In this document: piece after piece, positions 1 through 6,195 of the stretch | Position numbering within the stretch: position 1 is the stretch's first letter | Layout: each line of letters begins with the position of its first letter | NCBI RefSeq assembly: GCF_028748105.1 | Contig: NZ_CP118171.1 | Span: 1 to 38,620 of the forward strand | Source: Entomospira nematocerorum | Lineage (GTDB): Bacteria; Spirochaetota; Spirochaetia; WRBN01 | Length of the DNA stretch: 38,620 nt | Direction: 5' to 3' | Notes under the pieces: model-generated | What the model was told of the DNA's origin: nothing | What the model saw: the letters and a program-made list of their open reading frames with translations, nothing else | The model's database searches: none | Program-made: the position numbers and the translations under genes

Positions 1-2
1 AA

Positions 3-224
3 TCAACTCCAAACGAGGCACTCTATGGTCAACCTTGGACAGGAGGTGGAGAGTATCAGCCTAATCATTATGCATCTGTTACTCTGACGCATACCCCAAG
101 TAGTGATTATGATAGCTATCCTTACCTGCAAATAGATGCTTCTAGATCCTCTCCAACCTATGGCAGACGCAACGAGGTGGCTCCACAAAATCACAGTATA
201 CGCTTGTGGAAACGGATAGGGTAA
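3..224 (+). CDS. Tail fibre/collar-like protein, C-terminal fragment
   Basis: This is the open 3' end of a gene whose start lies before the window: 73 codons in frame 3 ending at a TAA. The fragment is rich in Tyr, Pro, Ser and Gly. It ends with GRRNEVAPQNHSIRLWKRIG, which resembles the common C-terminus of phage tail-collar/tail-fibre proteins (R-N-E-x-x-P-x-N followed by a short hydrophobic/aromatic strand). The lysis genes begin 4 bases after its stop. With the baseplate gene cut at the other end of the window, this suggests that the missing segment holds the remaining baseplate and fibre genes. The family call is by pattern only and the N-terminal domains cannot be seen. Confidence 0.6.
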   Translation, partial: STPNEALYGQPWTGGGEYQPNHYASVTLTHTPSSDYDSYPYLQIDASRSSPTYGRRNEVAPQNHSIRLWKRIG

Positions 225-228
225 CGGC

Positions 229-618
229 ATGTCTGAAGAGTTATCCGTCAAGGTGGCACGGTTGGAGACAGCAGTACGCAAAGATCAGGAGCATCAACAG
301 CGAGAGATCACCGAGCTCAAGAGTAGTGTCCATATCTTATCACGTGAGTTTCATGCCAGCCAAGGCGAACTCAAATCGGTAGGCGAACTCTATCAGCTCT
401 ATCGCTCTCTAACCAATCGCATCGAACGTGATAGCGAAAAACGTGATGCCCAACACAAAGAGTTACTCAATGCACTGAGTAAAAAGCTCGACGCTGGAGC
501 ACCAGCAAAGTGGGCTGTGAACTTTCAAAAGATCATGCAGTGGCTGATCTGGTTCTTCATGCTCATGGGCGCTTTTGGGATGGGTAACTGGTTGCAAGCA
601 ACCTTAATTCAACATTAA
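229..618 (+). CDS. XhlA-like coiled-coil protein with C-terminal membrane anchor
   Basis: A 129-residue protein. Residues 1-95 are highly charged with heptad-like spacing (a coiled coil with many Lys, Glu and Gln), and a single hydrophobic segment at about residues 103-126 (WLIWFFMLMGAFGMGNWL) ends the protein. A soluble N-terminal coiled coil plus C-terminal anchor is the layout of XhlA/haemolysin-type proteins that accompany holins in phage lysis cassettes. It lies 4 bases after the tail-fibre stop and just before the peptidase-like and holin-like genes, which supports a lysis role. It could also be a tail-fibre chaperone or other membrane-linked late protein; sequence similarity could not be tested. 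Confidence 0.6.
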   Translation: MSEELSVKVARLETAVRKDQEHQQREITELKSSVHILSREFHASQGELKSVGELYQLYRSLTNRIERDSEKRDAQHKELLNALSKKLDAGAPAKWAVNFQKIMQWLIWFFMLMGAFGMGNWLQATLIQH

Positions 619-650
619 TAAAGATAATTAACTATCAAGGAGAAGAGTCT

Positions 651-1082
651 ATGATCAAACAGAACGACTCAAGGCTTCATGCCAAGATTCAAGCCTATGG
701 CTGTAACTTTTTAGCACATCTGGCGATTGCGCGCCATGATTGGCTGGCCGAAGAGGTCGATCACGTCTATCACTTGGCACTGCAACAGGGCATCATTGAT
801 GCCAACTGTACAGTGCGTCAACCCCAAGAGCTCTTGGCATTAGTTGGTACCCCACTGCGCCAATTAGGAGGCGTTGTCATCGCTAACGGCGCGTGCTGGG
901 GAGCTAAAGAGAACGATGCCAAGATTCGCTATCGCATTGCCCGCTGGAAGCAACGTGATAGCCAACATCAACACTTTACCTTGTGGAATCGTAACGGCGA
1001 GTACTACGATCCCTATGATGCCGATCAAGCCAATTACAAGCTGGAGAAGCTCCAACTCCTAGGTCTGCAATTCTATGGATAG
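651..1082 (+). CDS. C39/papain-like cysteine peptidase-like protein, candidate endolysin (DUF261-like)
   Basis: A 143-residue protein with a good ribosome-binding site (AAGGAG, 8 bases before the ATG). The visible pattern is that of a small C39/papain-fold peptidase: Cys18 in YGCNFL near the N-terminus, His108 in HFTLWN, and Asp120 in YYDPYD. The family is known for a Gly/Ala-Cys nucleophile followed much later by His and a Tyr-Asp-Pro motif. The opening MIKQ...YGCNFL also recalls DUF261 proteins of Borrelia plasmids (from memory). It sits between an XhlA-like gene and a holin-like gene and overlaps the latter by 8 bases, so the likely role is cutting peptidoglycan peptides at lysis. No muramidase, amidase or transglycosylase gene was recognised in the window, which makes this the best endolysin candidate. 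The catalytic role is inferred. Confidence 0.55.
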   Translation: MIKQNDSRLHAKIQAYGCNFLAHLAIARHDWLAEEVDHVYHLALQQGIIDANCTVRQPQELLALVGTPLRQLGGVVIANGACWGAKENDAKIRYRIARWKQRDSQHQHFTLWNRNGEYYDPYDADQANYKLEKLQLLGLQFYG

Positions 1083-1317
1083 CACGCTACAAGAAGACAC
1101 GAAAGAGTCTTGGCTAACGCCCAATCGCATTAGCATGGGAGGCAAGTTCGTCGGGATGATGATGATTTTAGGTGGCTATTTCCTGCACATCTTCACCTCA
1201 CTAGATTTTAGCATGACCGACATCATGTGGTCGGCGGTGACCATGGCCAGCTTGGGTGCTCCGGTGGACTTTAGCTATATCATCAACAATTTCGGTCAAC
1301 ACTTTGGCAAGAGATAA
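1075..1317 (+). CDS. Holin-like small membrane protein
   Basis: An 80-residue protein with a charged N-terminus (about 20 residues), a strong hydrophobic segment at residues 22-41 (GGKFVGMMMILGGYFLHIFT) and a second, weaker one at about 47-70. The C-terminus is short and basic (FGQHFGKR). Size, two membrane segments and a positively charged tail fit a class II holin, which would form the inner-membrane lesion that times lysis. The ATG overlaps the 3' end of the peptidase-like gene by 8 bases, so the two are probably translationally coupled. The call rests on topology and position. Confidence 0.6.
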   Translation: MDSTLQEDTKESWLTPNRISMGGKFVGMMMILGGYFLHIFTSLDFSMTDIMWSAVTMASLGAPVDFSYIINNFGQHFGKR

Positions 1318-1331
1318 AGGAGGCCAATAGC

Positions 1332-1421
1332 ATGATTATTGCATGGATGATCACGACAGCAATCGTGGCATGTGTGGCAGGCGTAGTGATCGATCGCCTG
1401 ATTGTACAGCAGTGGTTCTAA
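1332..1421 (+). CDS. 29-residue single-span membrane peptide
   Basis: A short gene preceded by a near-perfect Shine-Dalgarno site (AAAGGAGG at 1317-1324, 7 bases before the ATG). It encodes MIIAWMITTAIVACVAGVVI followed by DRLIVQQWF, which is one transmembrane helix with a short tail. It fills the gap between the holin-like and i-spanin-like genes, and its stop lies 1 base before the next ATG, which argues for coupled translation and a real gene. In this position it could be an antiholin, a second holin component or a releasin-like peptide; the sequence alone does not say which. Confidence 0.6.
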   Translation: MIIAWMITTAIVACVAGVVIDRLIVQQWF

Positions 1422-1422
1422 G

Positions 1423-1692
1423 ATGTTAGGAAGAATCAAGTTCCTCATCATGACAAGTATCAGTGGCTTGGTAGCGATCTATATCGCTATCCAAGCCTAT
1501 CGTAAAGGTAAGCAAGCTGGATCTAAAGCCGTTATCAAGGAGGTGCATCGTGCCGAGCAAGCGCGTCAGGAGAGACAAGATCGGATCAACGCCGTCCACC
1601 ATCACGCCGTCCAAGAGGCGATGGATGTGCGTAGCGATACTAGTGTCGATCGCTTTAATCAGCTGTTCCACGACCGCGGGGATGCACCTTAG
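1423..1692 (+). CDS. Rz-like inner-membrane spanin (i-spanin)
   Basis: I choose the ATG at 1423, one base after the upstream stop, giving 89 residues. There is an N-terminal transmembrane helix at about residues 7-26 (FLIMTSISGLVAIYIAIQAY), then a basic, highly charged helical region rich in Lys, Arg, Gln and His. This is the type II membrane plus periplasmic coiled-coil plan of i-spanins. A second reading frame inside this gene encodes a lipoprotein, the classic Rz/Rz1 arrangement. The pair would fuse inner and outer membranes in the last step of lysis of a diderm host. The protein is shorter than lambda Rz. Confidence 0.6.
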   Translation: MLGRIKFLIMTSISGLVAIYIAIQAYRKGKQAGSKAVIKEVHRAEQARQERQDRINAVHHHAVQEAMDVRSDTSVDRFNQLFHDRGDAP

Positions 1693-1849
1693 GGTAACAC
1701 TGCCGAAACGTCCCCATCGCCCCGTGGTAACAGCTATCGATCAAGGCGATCAGGTAGTCATTAGTAAGCAGGAGTTCGTGCACTTAACCCAATATATCAT
1801 CGTACTCGAGGCCTATGCCGATGCCCTTGAGATCGCACTAGAGGAGTGA
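1550..1849 (+). CDS. Rz1-like outer-membrane lipoprotein spanin (o-spanin), overlapping in another frame
   Basis: This gene overlaps the i-spanin gene in a different frame for 143 bases and runs on for 157 more. A GTG at 1550 is preceded by AAGGAGG (1537-1543) at ideal spacing. An ATG at 1625 (AGAGG upstream) is an alternative. The protein has a basic N-terminus, a hydrophobic stretch (MCVAILVSIALIS) and a lipobox LISC, so it should be lipidated. The mature part starts CSTTAG, contains PKRPHRP, and ends in an acidic helical tail. Overlap with an inner-membrane partner, a lipobox and a Pro-containing mature part are hallmarks of Rz1 o-spanins. Its existence implies a host with an outer membrane. 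Confidence 0.65.
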   Translation: MPSKRVRRDKIGSTPSTITPSKRRWMCVAILVSIALISCSTTAGMHLRVTLPKRPHRPVVTAIDQGDQVVISKQEFVHLTQYIIVLEAYADALEIALEE

Positions 1850-1888
1850 ATAATTATTATATGATTGGTCAAATAAAACGTACACCCA

Positions 1889-3589
1889 TTAGCTATTTTC
1901 ATATCGTAGAAACCTATCATTTTCATCTAGTTCTAGAATTACAGATTCCTTAAGAATATCGTATTGACTTGCGTCAAAATTACACTGTAATAATGGTATT
2001 ATTAGTTGACCCTTAGGCGGAATATAGTTTTTGCAAATATCAGACCATAGAATATCTCGTTGATTTTTATCCACACTCTCTATAAAATCTGTTACGGAAA
2101 AAAACAGTGGTCTTATTAAACCAGACTCCGCTATATGTTTCATGAGTGCTATGGAAAAAAAGATTAAATTAGCAACATGTTTACCGGCACCTTGTGATAC
2201 ATTAAAATATTCTATATCAAAACTATCTTCATTAAAAGAAAAACTTCGACTCATATCACTAAATGTCTTTTTCCAAATCTCTCTATACGTAGAATTAAAC
2301 CGTTCTATAGATTCTTTTGGTTTTTCAATTTGTTCACGAATACTGTTATATAGGGTTTCCTCATGAAGTTTATCTTTTTCAAACTGCGTTCTTTTTTTTT
2401 CAAGTTTTTCAAGACTAATCTCATGCTCATAGATTTGTCTTTCTGTGTCCAGTTTCTGTTTTTGATGATTATGGTACCGCTCTACATCCTTGTAATATAC
2501 ATTAAAACCTTCATAATCCTTAATTTGAGTTTCTACTAACTTATACTCATTGCCTAGTTCCTCTAATCTGTGCTTAAGATAAATAATTTCACTCTCAATC
2601 GCACTATTATGAAATTGGCATAATTTATTAAAATCATCTATAATATTACTCTGTATAGATATATACATTTCAGTATATAAAGCCTGAATTGTGTCCGGTA
2701 AATTTTTATCTATGGCAGTATTTTGAATCTTTTCTAAATAGTCTTTGAAATTAGCAATAGTTGTACTCAGTCTATTTTTCTCCAAAATTAATTTTCTTAT
2801 CTCTTCATTATTAGATAAATAATCTTCACTAATTTTTTTAATATCGTGAATATCTCTATCATAAGAGTTTATTTCCTTATCTATCTCTTCAAGCATTTTT
2901 TTCAAATTATCCACATTTGTCTGGTGTACTTTTAAATCTTTTTCTTCTTTTTTAGTGAAGTTTGCTTTTTTCTTTGAATCAATAGAGACTTGTACCTCTT
3001 TTATCAAAGAGCCAGGCACATTAAAAAATTGATACAGACGATGAAATTTGCCATTAGTGTGAGGTCTATCCAATTTATCAATGAATATTAATGGATCTTT
3101 TACGATTACATCTCGTAAATTCCACTTTAATAATGTTCTATAAGAAATAGCTTTTTTATCCTTCTCCTTTTTTTCATTATATAAAAATTCGAGAAGTTTC
3201 TCATCTAACTCTTTTACTTTTGCAGGTTTATCATCAATTCTAATACCATTTTTATTATATAAATTTCTTTGAATAGTGAGGACTGTTCCATCTAGATCAC
3301 TTTCTAGTGTTAATTTGGCTGCTACTTGATTATCCTCTAGGTATTTAAAAAGGAGAGGAGATTCTGTTCTTAATTTATTGAACCTATTGTGTTCATTACT
3401 ATAATTTGCACCCAAGCAAAAATCTATAGTATCAACGAACATTGTTTTACCGACCCCATTTCCCGAGGCAGTTTGCTTAGTATCATCTTTTTTTTGCTTG
3501 TCAATAATTAGATTCAAACCTTCTTTAAAGGTAATTTTGCGGATCTCGCTTTTATCTACTAATTTTATTAAGAGCAGTTCTTTTAGCAT
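1889..3589 (-). CDS. DUF2326-like ABC/SMC-type ATPase of an ABC-three-component system
   Basis: A 566-residue protein. Walker A is GNGVGKT at residues 43-49, followed by a DTIDFCLG motif typical of DUF2326 proteins. Residues about 210-430 are a long Lys/Glu-rich coiled coil, and the C-terminal lobe carries SQGAGKHVANL (ABC-signature-like). The usual Walker B segment is replaced by LFFSVTDFIESVDKNQ (from residue 495), without a clear hhhhDE, so ATP hydrolysis may be altered. In ABC-3C systems an ATPase of this sort is encoded next to a small middle component and a protein with a conserved C-terminal domain, as here, and the module is thought to sense invaders and trigger an effector. It overlaps the previous gene by 7 bases. 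The AT-rich composition differs from the neighbouring phage genes and suggests transfer. Confidence 0.75.
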   Translation of the reverse strand: MLKELLLIKLVDKSEIRKITFKEGLNLIIDKQKKDDTKQTASGNGVGKTMFVDTIDFCLGANYSNEHNRFNKLRTESPLLFKYLEDNQVAAKLTLESDLDGTVLTIQRNLYNKNGIRIDDKPAKVKELDEKLLEFLYNEKKEKDKKAISYRTLLKWNLRDVIVKDPLIFIDKLDRPHTNGKFHRLYQFFNVPGSLIKEVQVSIDSKKKANFTKKEEKDLKVHQTNVDNLKKMLEEIDKEINSYDRDIHDIKKISEDYLSNNEEIRKLILEKNRLSTTIANFKDYLEKIQNTAIDKNLPDTIQALYTEMYISIQSNIIDDFNKLCQFHNSAIESEIIYLKHRLEELGNEYKLVETQIKDYEGFNVYYKDVERYHNHQKQKLDTERQIYEHEISLEKLEKKRTQFEKDKLHEETLYNSIREQIEKPKESIERFNSTYREIWKKTFSDMSRSFSFNEDSFDIEYFNVSQGAGKHVANLIFFSIALMKHIAESGLIRPLFFSVTDFIESVDKNQRDILWSDICKNYIPPKGQLIIPLLQCNFDASQYDILKESVILELDENDRFLRYENS

Positions 3590-3867
3590 AACCTCAACTT
3601 CCCGTCAACTAGTTTTACCTTGTTCAATATATACAGATAGTCTATGGCTAAAATGAATTTTTTATAGGGCATTGGTTCTTTAGCGTATCGCCTTTGGTAC
3701 TCTTCATATAATTCAAAAAGATATTGCGACTCTCTCTCTTTCATTATTGTCAATAACATAGCACCGATATAATAGAGGCTTTGATAGGGTGAAAGGGTTG
3801 GCTCTATAATCATCGTTCTATTGTACTCCATTTGATATGATTTTTCTATAGTATGACTATACAGCAT
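3583..3867 (-). CDS. ABC-3C middle-component-like small protein
   Basis: A 94-residue protein (or 76 residues if it starts at the ATG at 3813, where the family-like sequence MIIEPTLSPYQSLYYIGAML begins). The pattern MIxPxxxxxxSLxYIGAxLL, then a helix, then PYKKFILAIDYLYILNKVKL and a short C-terminal strand, resembles the 'middle component' family (MC6-like) encoded beside DUF2326 ATPases. Middle components are thought to link the ATPase to the effector-bearing protein. The gene overlaps its upstream neighbour by 11 bases and its downstream neighbour by 7, so all are coupled. The exact middle-component subtype is from memory. Confidence 0.6.
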   Translation of the reverse strand: MLYSHTIEKSYQMEYNRTMIIEPTLSPYQSLYYIGAMLLTIMKERESQYLFELYEEYQRRYAKEPMPYKKFILAIDYLYILNKVKLVDGKLRLC

Positions 3868-4432
3868 TAGGATTCTCTAGAAACTGGCATTTTGTAAATG
3901 CATAACATAATACTTCATGAATGGCACTCTCCAAAGAGAAATTAGTAAACTTAGCCTTTAAGTCATTAAATAAAACATTATAGCAGAACATCCACAACTC
4001 ATCTCCTGAAGTCTTATCTGTCACTTCAGAACAAGCTCTCTTTTCCCATAAATCTCTAATATTCTTAAGAAATCTAGCTTCACCACTAAACTCTTTTTTA
4101 GGTTCATCTAAGACATCTGCTATCGCTTGCTCAACAACCATTACGGTTGTAGGATAATCATCAATATACTTAATAAGGCTGGCGTCTTTAATGTTATTAT
4201 GTGTCATTTTTTCATCAACAGTAGCTCTTTCTACGATAGCAACACTGCCGTTAACTATGGGCGTTATCTCCATATTTATGATATACCTTATGATATGGAT
4301 ATACTGTGCTTCATTTTTTTGATTCTGTTCAGACCCATGATCATTGGTGTTATAATAATTATTGGTGATATTTATATCTCTAGTAGCATTATTAGAATAA
4401 TCACCACTTTTTTGATTTACATTATTAATCAT
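3857..4432 (-). CDS. ABC-3C C-terminal-domain protein with N-terminal short beta motif
   Basis: A 191-residue protein. Residues 4-22 (NVNQKSGDYSNNATRDINI) form a short Gly/Asn-rich beta-like motif, then comes an Asn/Tyr-rich linker (TNNYYNTNDHG), and about 150 residues of helical domain ending HEVLCYAFTKCQFLENPNAV. That ending resembles the C-terminal domain shared by ABC-3C proteins (a conserved helix followed by C-x-x-L-E-N-P). In such systems this protein normally carries or recruits the effector; here no separate effector domain is visible. The same beta motif occurs in the membrane protein encoded just upstream, so I infer that the effector function is supplied in trans by that protein. 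The ATG overlaps the upstream stop (ATGA). Confidence 0.6.
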   Translation of the reverse strand: MINNVNQKSGDYSNNATRDINITNNYYNTNDHGSEQNQKNEAQYIHIIRYIINMEITPIVNGSVAIVERATVDEKMTHNNIKDASLIKYIDDYPTTVMVVEQAIADVLDEPKKEFSGEARFLKNIRDLWEKRACSEVTDKTSGDELWMFCYNVLFNDLKAKFTNFSLESAIHEVLCYAFTKCQFLENPNAV

Positions 4433-4647
4433 TTATTTTTCGAATTCCTTTTATTGGGAGAATTAATCTTAATATCTCCAGCAGCAAGATTCGAATTACT
4501 CCCTGCTTTTTGATGAATATTAGTTGAATTTTTTACAAAAACACTAACTTTATAGGTACAAATAATTGCTGCTCCGGTACAAATAATTGCTGCTCCTATC
4601 TGTACTACTGAAGATATTATGCTTAGTATGCTATTCCATGTATCCAT
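4429..4647 (-). CDS. Small membrane protein sharing the ABC-3C beta motif, candidate effector
   Basis: A 72-residue protein. Residues about 7-38 are hydrophobic (ILSIISSVVQIGAAIICTG, then AAIICTYKVSVFV), forming one long or two short membrane segments. The DNA there contains a direct repeat encoding GAAIICT twice. Residues 43-61 (NIHQKAGSNSNLAAGDIKI) match the N-terminal motif of the next protein (pattern N-I/V-x-Q-K-A/S-G-x-x-S-N). The last 11 residues are basic. It is the first gene of the ABC-3C-like operon and overlaps the next by 4 bases. I infer a membrane-acting effector tethered to the complex through the shared motif; a purely structural anchor is the alternative. Confidence 0.5.
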   Translation of the reverse strand: MDTWNSILSIISSVVQIGAAIICTGAAIICTYKVSVFVKNSTNIHQKAGSNSNLAAGDIKINSPNKRNSKNK

Positions 4648-4686
4648 TGTATCGAAAAGACCTACCTTTTAAATATTATTAAAATA

Positions 4687-4715
4687 AACATATCATACAT
4701 AATATTTTTTTACAA
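4687..4715 (-). promoter_or_regulatory. Probable promoter of the ABC-3C-like operon
   Basis: Minus strand: TTGTAA, 17 bases, TATGTT, ending 40 bases before the first ATG of the operon, in very AT-rich DNA. It matches the sigma-70 layout but is not perfect. Confidence 0.4.
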
Positions 4716-4944
4716 GATTGTTTTTATCTATATTTAAATGAATGATTATAGAGATTAACACGACTTTTTTAGGATCTATCGACATAGTACGGTAAATGAA
4801 ATCAATCGATAACATTGTAAAGGATATTTTGATACGAATGTTGACCTTCTTGATTATCTTTAGAACTCATGTATCCACCTTTTTTATATATTTAAATCCT
4901 TATTCATCCAATAGAAAATCGATAGGTTTGATAAAATTAAAACA

Positions 4945-4983
4945 TTTTTACAGTAAAAATTTAATAACTTTTTACTGTAAAAA
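4945..4983. repeat. Paired 15-bp palindromes, candidate partition site
   Basis: TTTTTACAGTAAAAA (4945-4959) and TTTTTACTGTAAAAA (4969-4983). Each is a perfect palindrome apart from its centre base, and the two are exact reverse complements spaced 24 bases centre to centre. They lie directly downstream of the small partition protein gene. Similar TTTTTAC half-sites lie upstream of parA. They are candidate binding sites (centromere and/or operator) for the small partition protein. Confidence 0.55.
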
Positions 4984-4992
4984 CTTATTAAA

Positions 4993-5277
4993 TTAATATA
5001 TTTCTTTCTTCTTACTCAGATCGTCCAAGACTAAATCGCGAATATAATCTGCCATGGTTGGCTTACGTGGTTTGCCATTCTTGCCCATTTTTTTGCCATA
5101 CAGCTGTGGTAAGACATCACGAATAATTTGATCATAAGCCGATCGTGGTAAGTAGGCTGAGACATTCACAATCTCTTCTGTCTCTTTTTCTTCTTTGTAA
5201 ACTTGAATGGGCTCATTCACCCATGCATCGAGTTTCTTATCTTTGGCTCGTGTACTAGGATAGCGACTATGCTCCAT
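4993..5277 (-). CDS. Small ParB/ParG-like DNA-binding partition protein
   Basis: A 94-residue, strongly basic protein with a flexible charged N-terminus (about 45 residues). The C-terminal part fits a ribbon-helix-helix: strand VNVSAYLP, helix RSAYDQIIRDVLPQLY, a Lys/Gly-rich loop and helix PTMADYIRDLVLDDL. It starts inside the end of parA (overlap 11 bases) with GGAGG 6 bases before its ATG. Walker-type parA followed by a small RHH gene is the layout of type Ib partition cassettes (ParF/ParG-like), where the small protein binds the centromere, stimulates the ATPase and represses the operon through its N-terminal tail. The role follows from context and fold pattern. Confidence 0.65.
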   Translation of the reverse strand: MEHSRYPSTRAKDKKLDAWVNEPIQVYKEEKETEEIVNVSAYLPRSAYDQIIRDVLPQLYGKKMGKNGKPRKPTMADYIRDLVLDDLSKKKEIY

Positions 5278-5929
5278 GATTTTCCTCCAATTGTGCTATG
5301 ATATGCAAGATTTCTTCATTGGCTTTTTTATCAACCTCTTTATCTACAAGATCAAAGACGGTTTTGCCTTGGCCATACACACGAGAAAATTTAATACGTT
5401 GCATAATGAAACCATCTAACCAATGTAAATACGCCGGAAATCCTTCTTTAAAGTCATCCATATAATTGCGTTCCAGCGTTGCTTTAATCCGATTAAACAC
5501 AACGTAAGCTTTGAGATGTTCGTTATACTCGGATAGCACATCATCAATGAGATCAATCATGTCAAATGTGTGAATGCGTTCGGATGGATCAAGTGAGGTC
5601 GGAATCACCACGGCATCAACATAGACGAGTGTACGTCTAAGATTAGGATTATCCGATCCCCCAACATCAATGAGAATATAATCATACTCTTTTTCCTTCT
5701 CCGCAAGAATGGTCTTGAGTCCTTTCTCAAAGAGTGGTTGCACTTCGATATAAGGAGTAATTTCACTCTCTGCTCGCCATTTACTCCAATTCAAACACGA
5801 AGCCTGTGGGTCTGCATCCATTAATAATACGCGCTTTTCGGGATGCAATAATTTTAATGCATGAGCAAAGTGCATACTCAACGTTGACTTACCCACTCCA
5901 CCTTTTGTACTTGCTATTGCTATTTTCAT
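5267..5929 (-). CDS. parA: ParA-family partition ATPase
   Basis: A 220-residue protein opening MKIAIASTKGGVGKSTLSMHF, with the deviant Walker A motif KGGVGKST at residues 9-16, then LLMDADPQAS (A' motif) and YDYILIDVGGSDNP (Walker B region). There is no N-terminal helix-turn-helix, as in the short type Ib ParA proteins that depend on a small RHH partner. The ribosome-binding site (AAAAGGTG) and the repeat-rich promoter lie directly upstream. ParA forms ATP-dependent filaments or gradients on the nucleoid that segregate plasmid copies. Its presence with a rep module and no visible integrase indicates that the prophage is a stably partitioned plasmid. Confidence 0.85.
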   Translation of the reverse strand: MKIAIASTKGGVGKSTLSMHFAHALKLLHPEKRVLLMDADPQASCLNWSKWRAESEITPYIEVQPLFEKGLKTILAEKEKEYDYILIDVGGSDNPNLRRTLVYVDAVVIPTSLDPSERIHTFDMIDLIDDVLSEYNEHLKAYVVFNRIKATLERNYMDDFKEGFPAYLHWLDGFIMQRIKFSRVYGQGKTVFDLVDKEVDKKANEEILHIIAQLEENHGA

Positions 5930-5940
5930 ACTTTTTCACC

Positions 5941-6012
5941 TTTTTACTATTAAAACTTTTTACATTAAAACATTAAAAGCTTTTTAAGTCAATAACTTTT
6001 TAATTTTAATAG
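5941..6012 (-). promoter_or_regulatory. par operon promoter overlapping TTTTTAC/ATTAAAA repeats
   Basis: The minus-strand promoter is TTGACT (5987-5992), 17 bases, TTTAAT (5964-5969). Plus-strand repeats TTTTTACTATTAAAA (5941-5955), TTTTTACATTAAAA (5957-5970), the near-palindrome TTAAAAGCTTTTTAA, and CTTTTTAATTTTAATAG (5996-6012) overlap it. These half-sites resemble the palindromes at 4945-4983, suggesting autoregulation by the RHH partition protein and/or a second centromere half. Confidence 0.5.
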
Positions 6013-6195
6013 CTATGCATCAGTGGAATTTAAACAATCTCTCCTATAGTTACTATTCTGTCTATTTATTATCTCCTTATATAACAATAGATTAGCCTCT
6101 ATCTATTCATACCTCTCTCCCTATATACCCCATTTTTGCATAAAAAATCATCCATAAGAGATATTTATTAGCTTCTTTTTACGATCTTATATAGT

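Larger units (their letters stand above)
4648..4992. other. AT-rich intergenic stretch between the defence and partition operons
   Basis: This stretch holds the operon promoter at its left end and two TTTTTAC palindromes at its right end, listed separately. A 66-codon plus-strand frame in between has no ribosome-binding site and an AT-biased, low-information translation, so I do not call it. Nothing else is recognisable. Confidence 0.6.

Noticed and set aside
864..1055. Minus-strand frame opposite the peptidase-like gene
   Set aside because: A shadow frame; the plus-strand frame has a ribosome-binding site, motif and coupled neighbours.
1550..1849. Dismissing the overlapping frame as a shadow of the i-spanin gene
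   Set aside because: I first discarded it but kept it because of the perfect ribosome-binding site, the LISC lipobox and extension 157 bases beyond the partner gene.
4796..4996. 66-codon plus-strand frame
   Set aside because: No ribosome-binding site, AT-driven low-complexity translation, and it covers the par-side palindromes.
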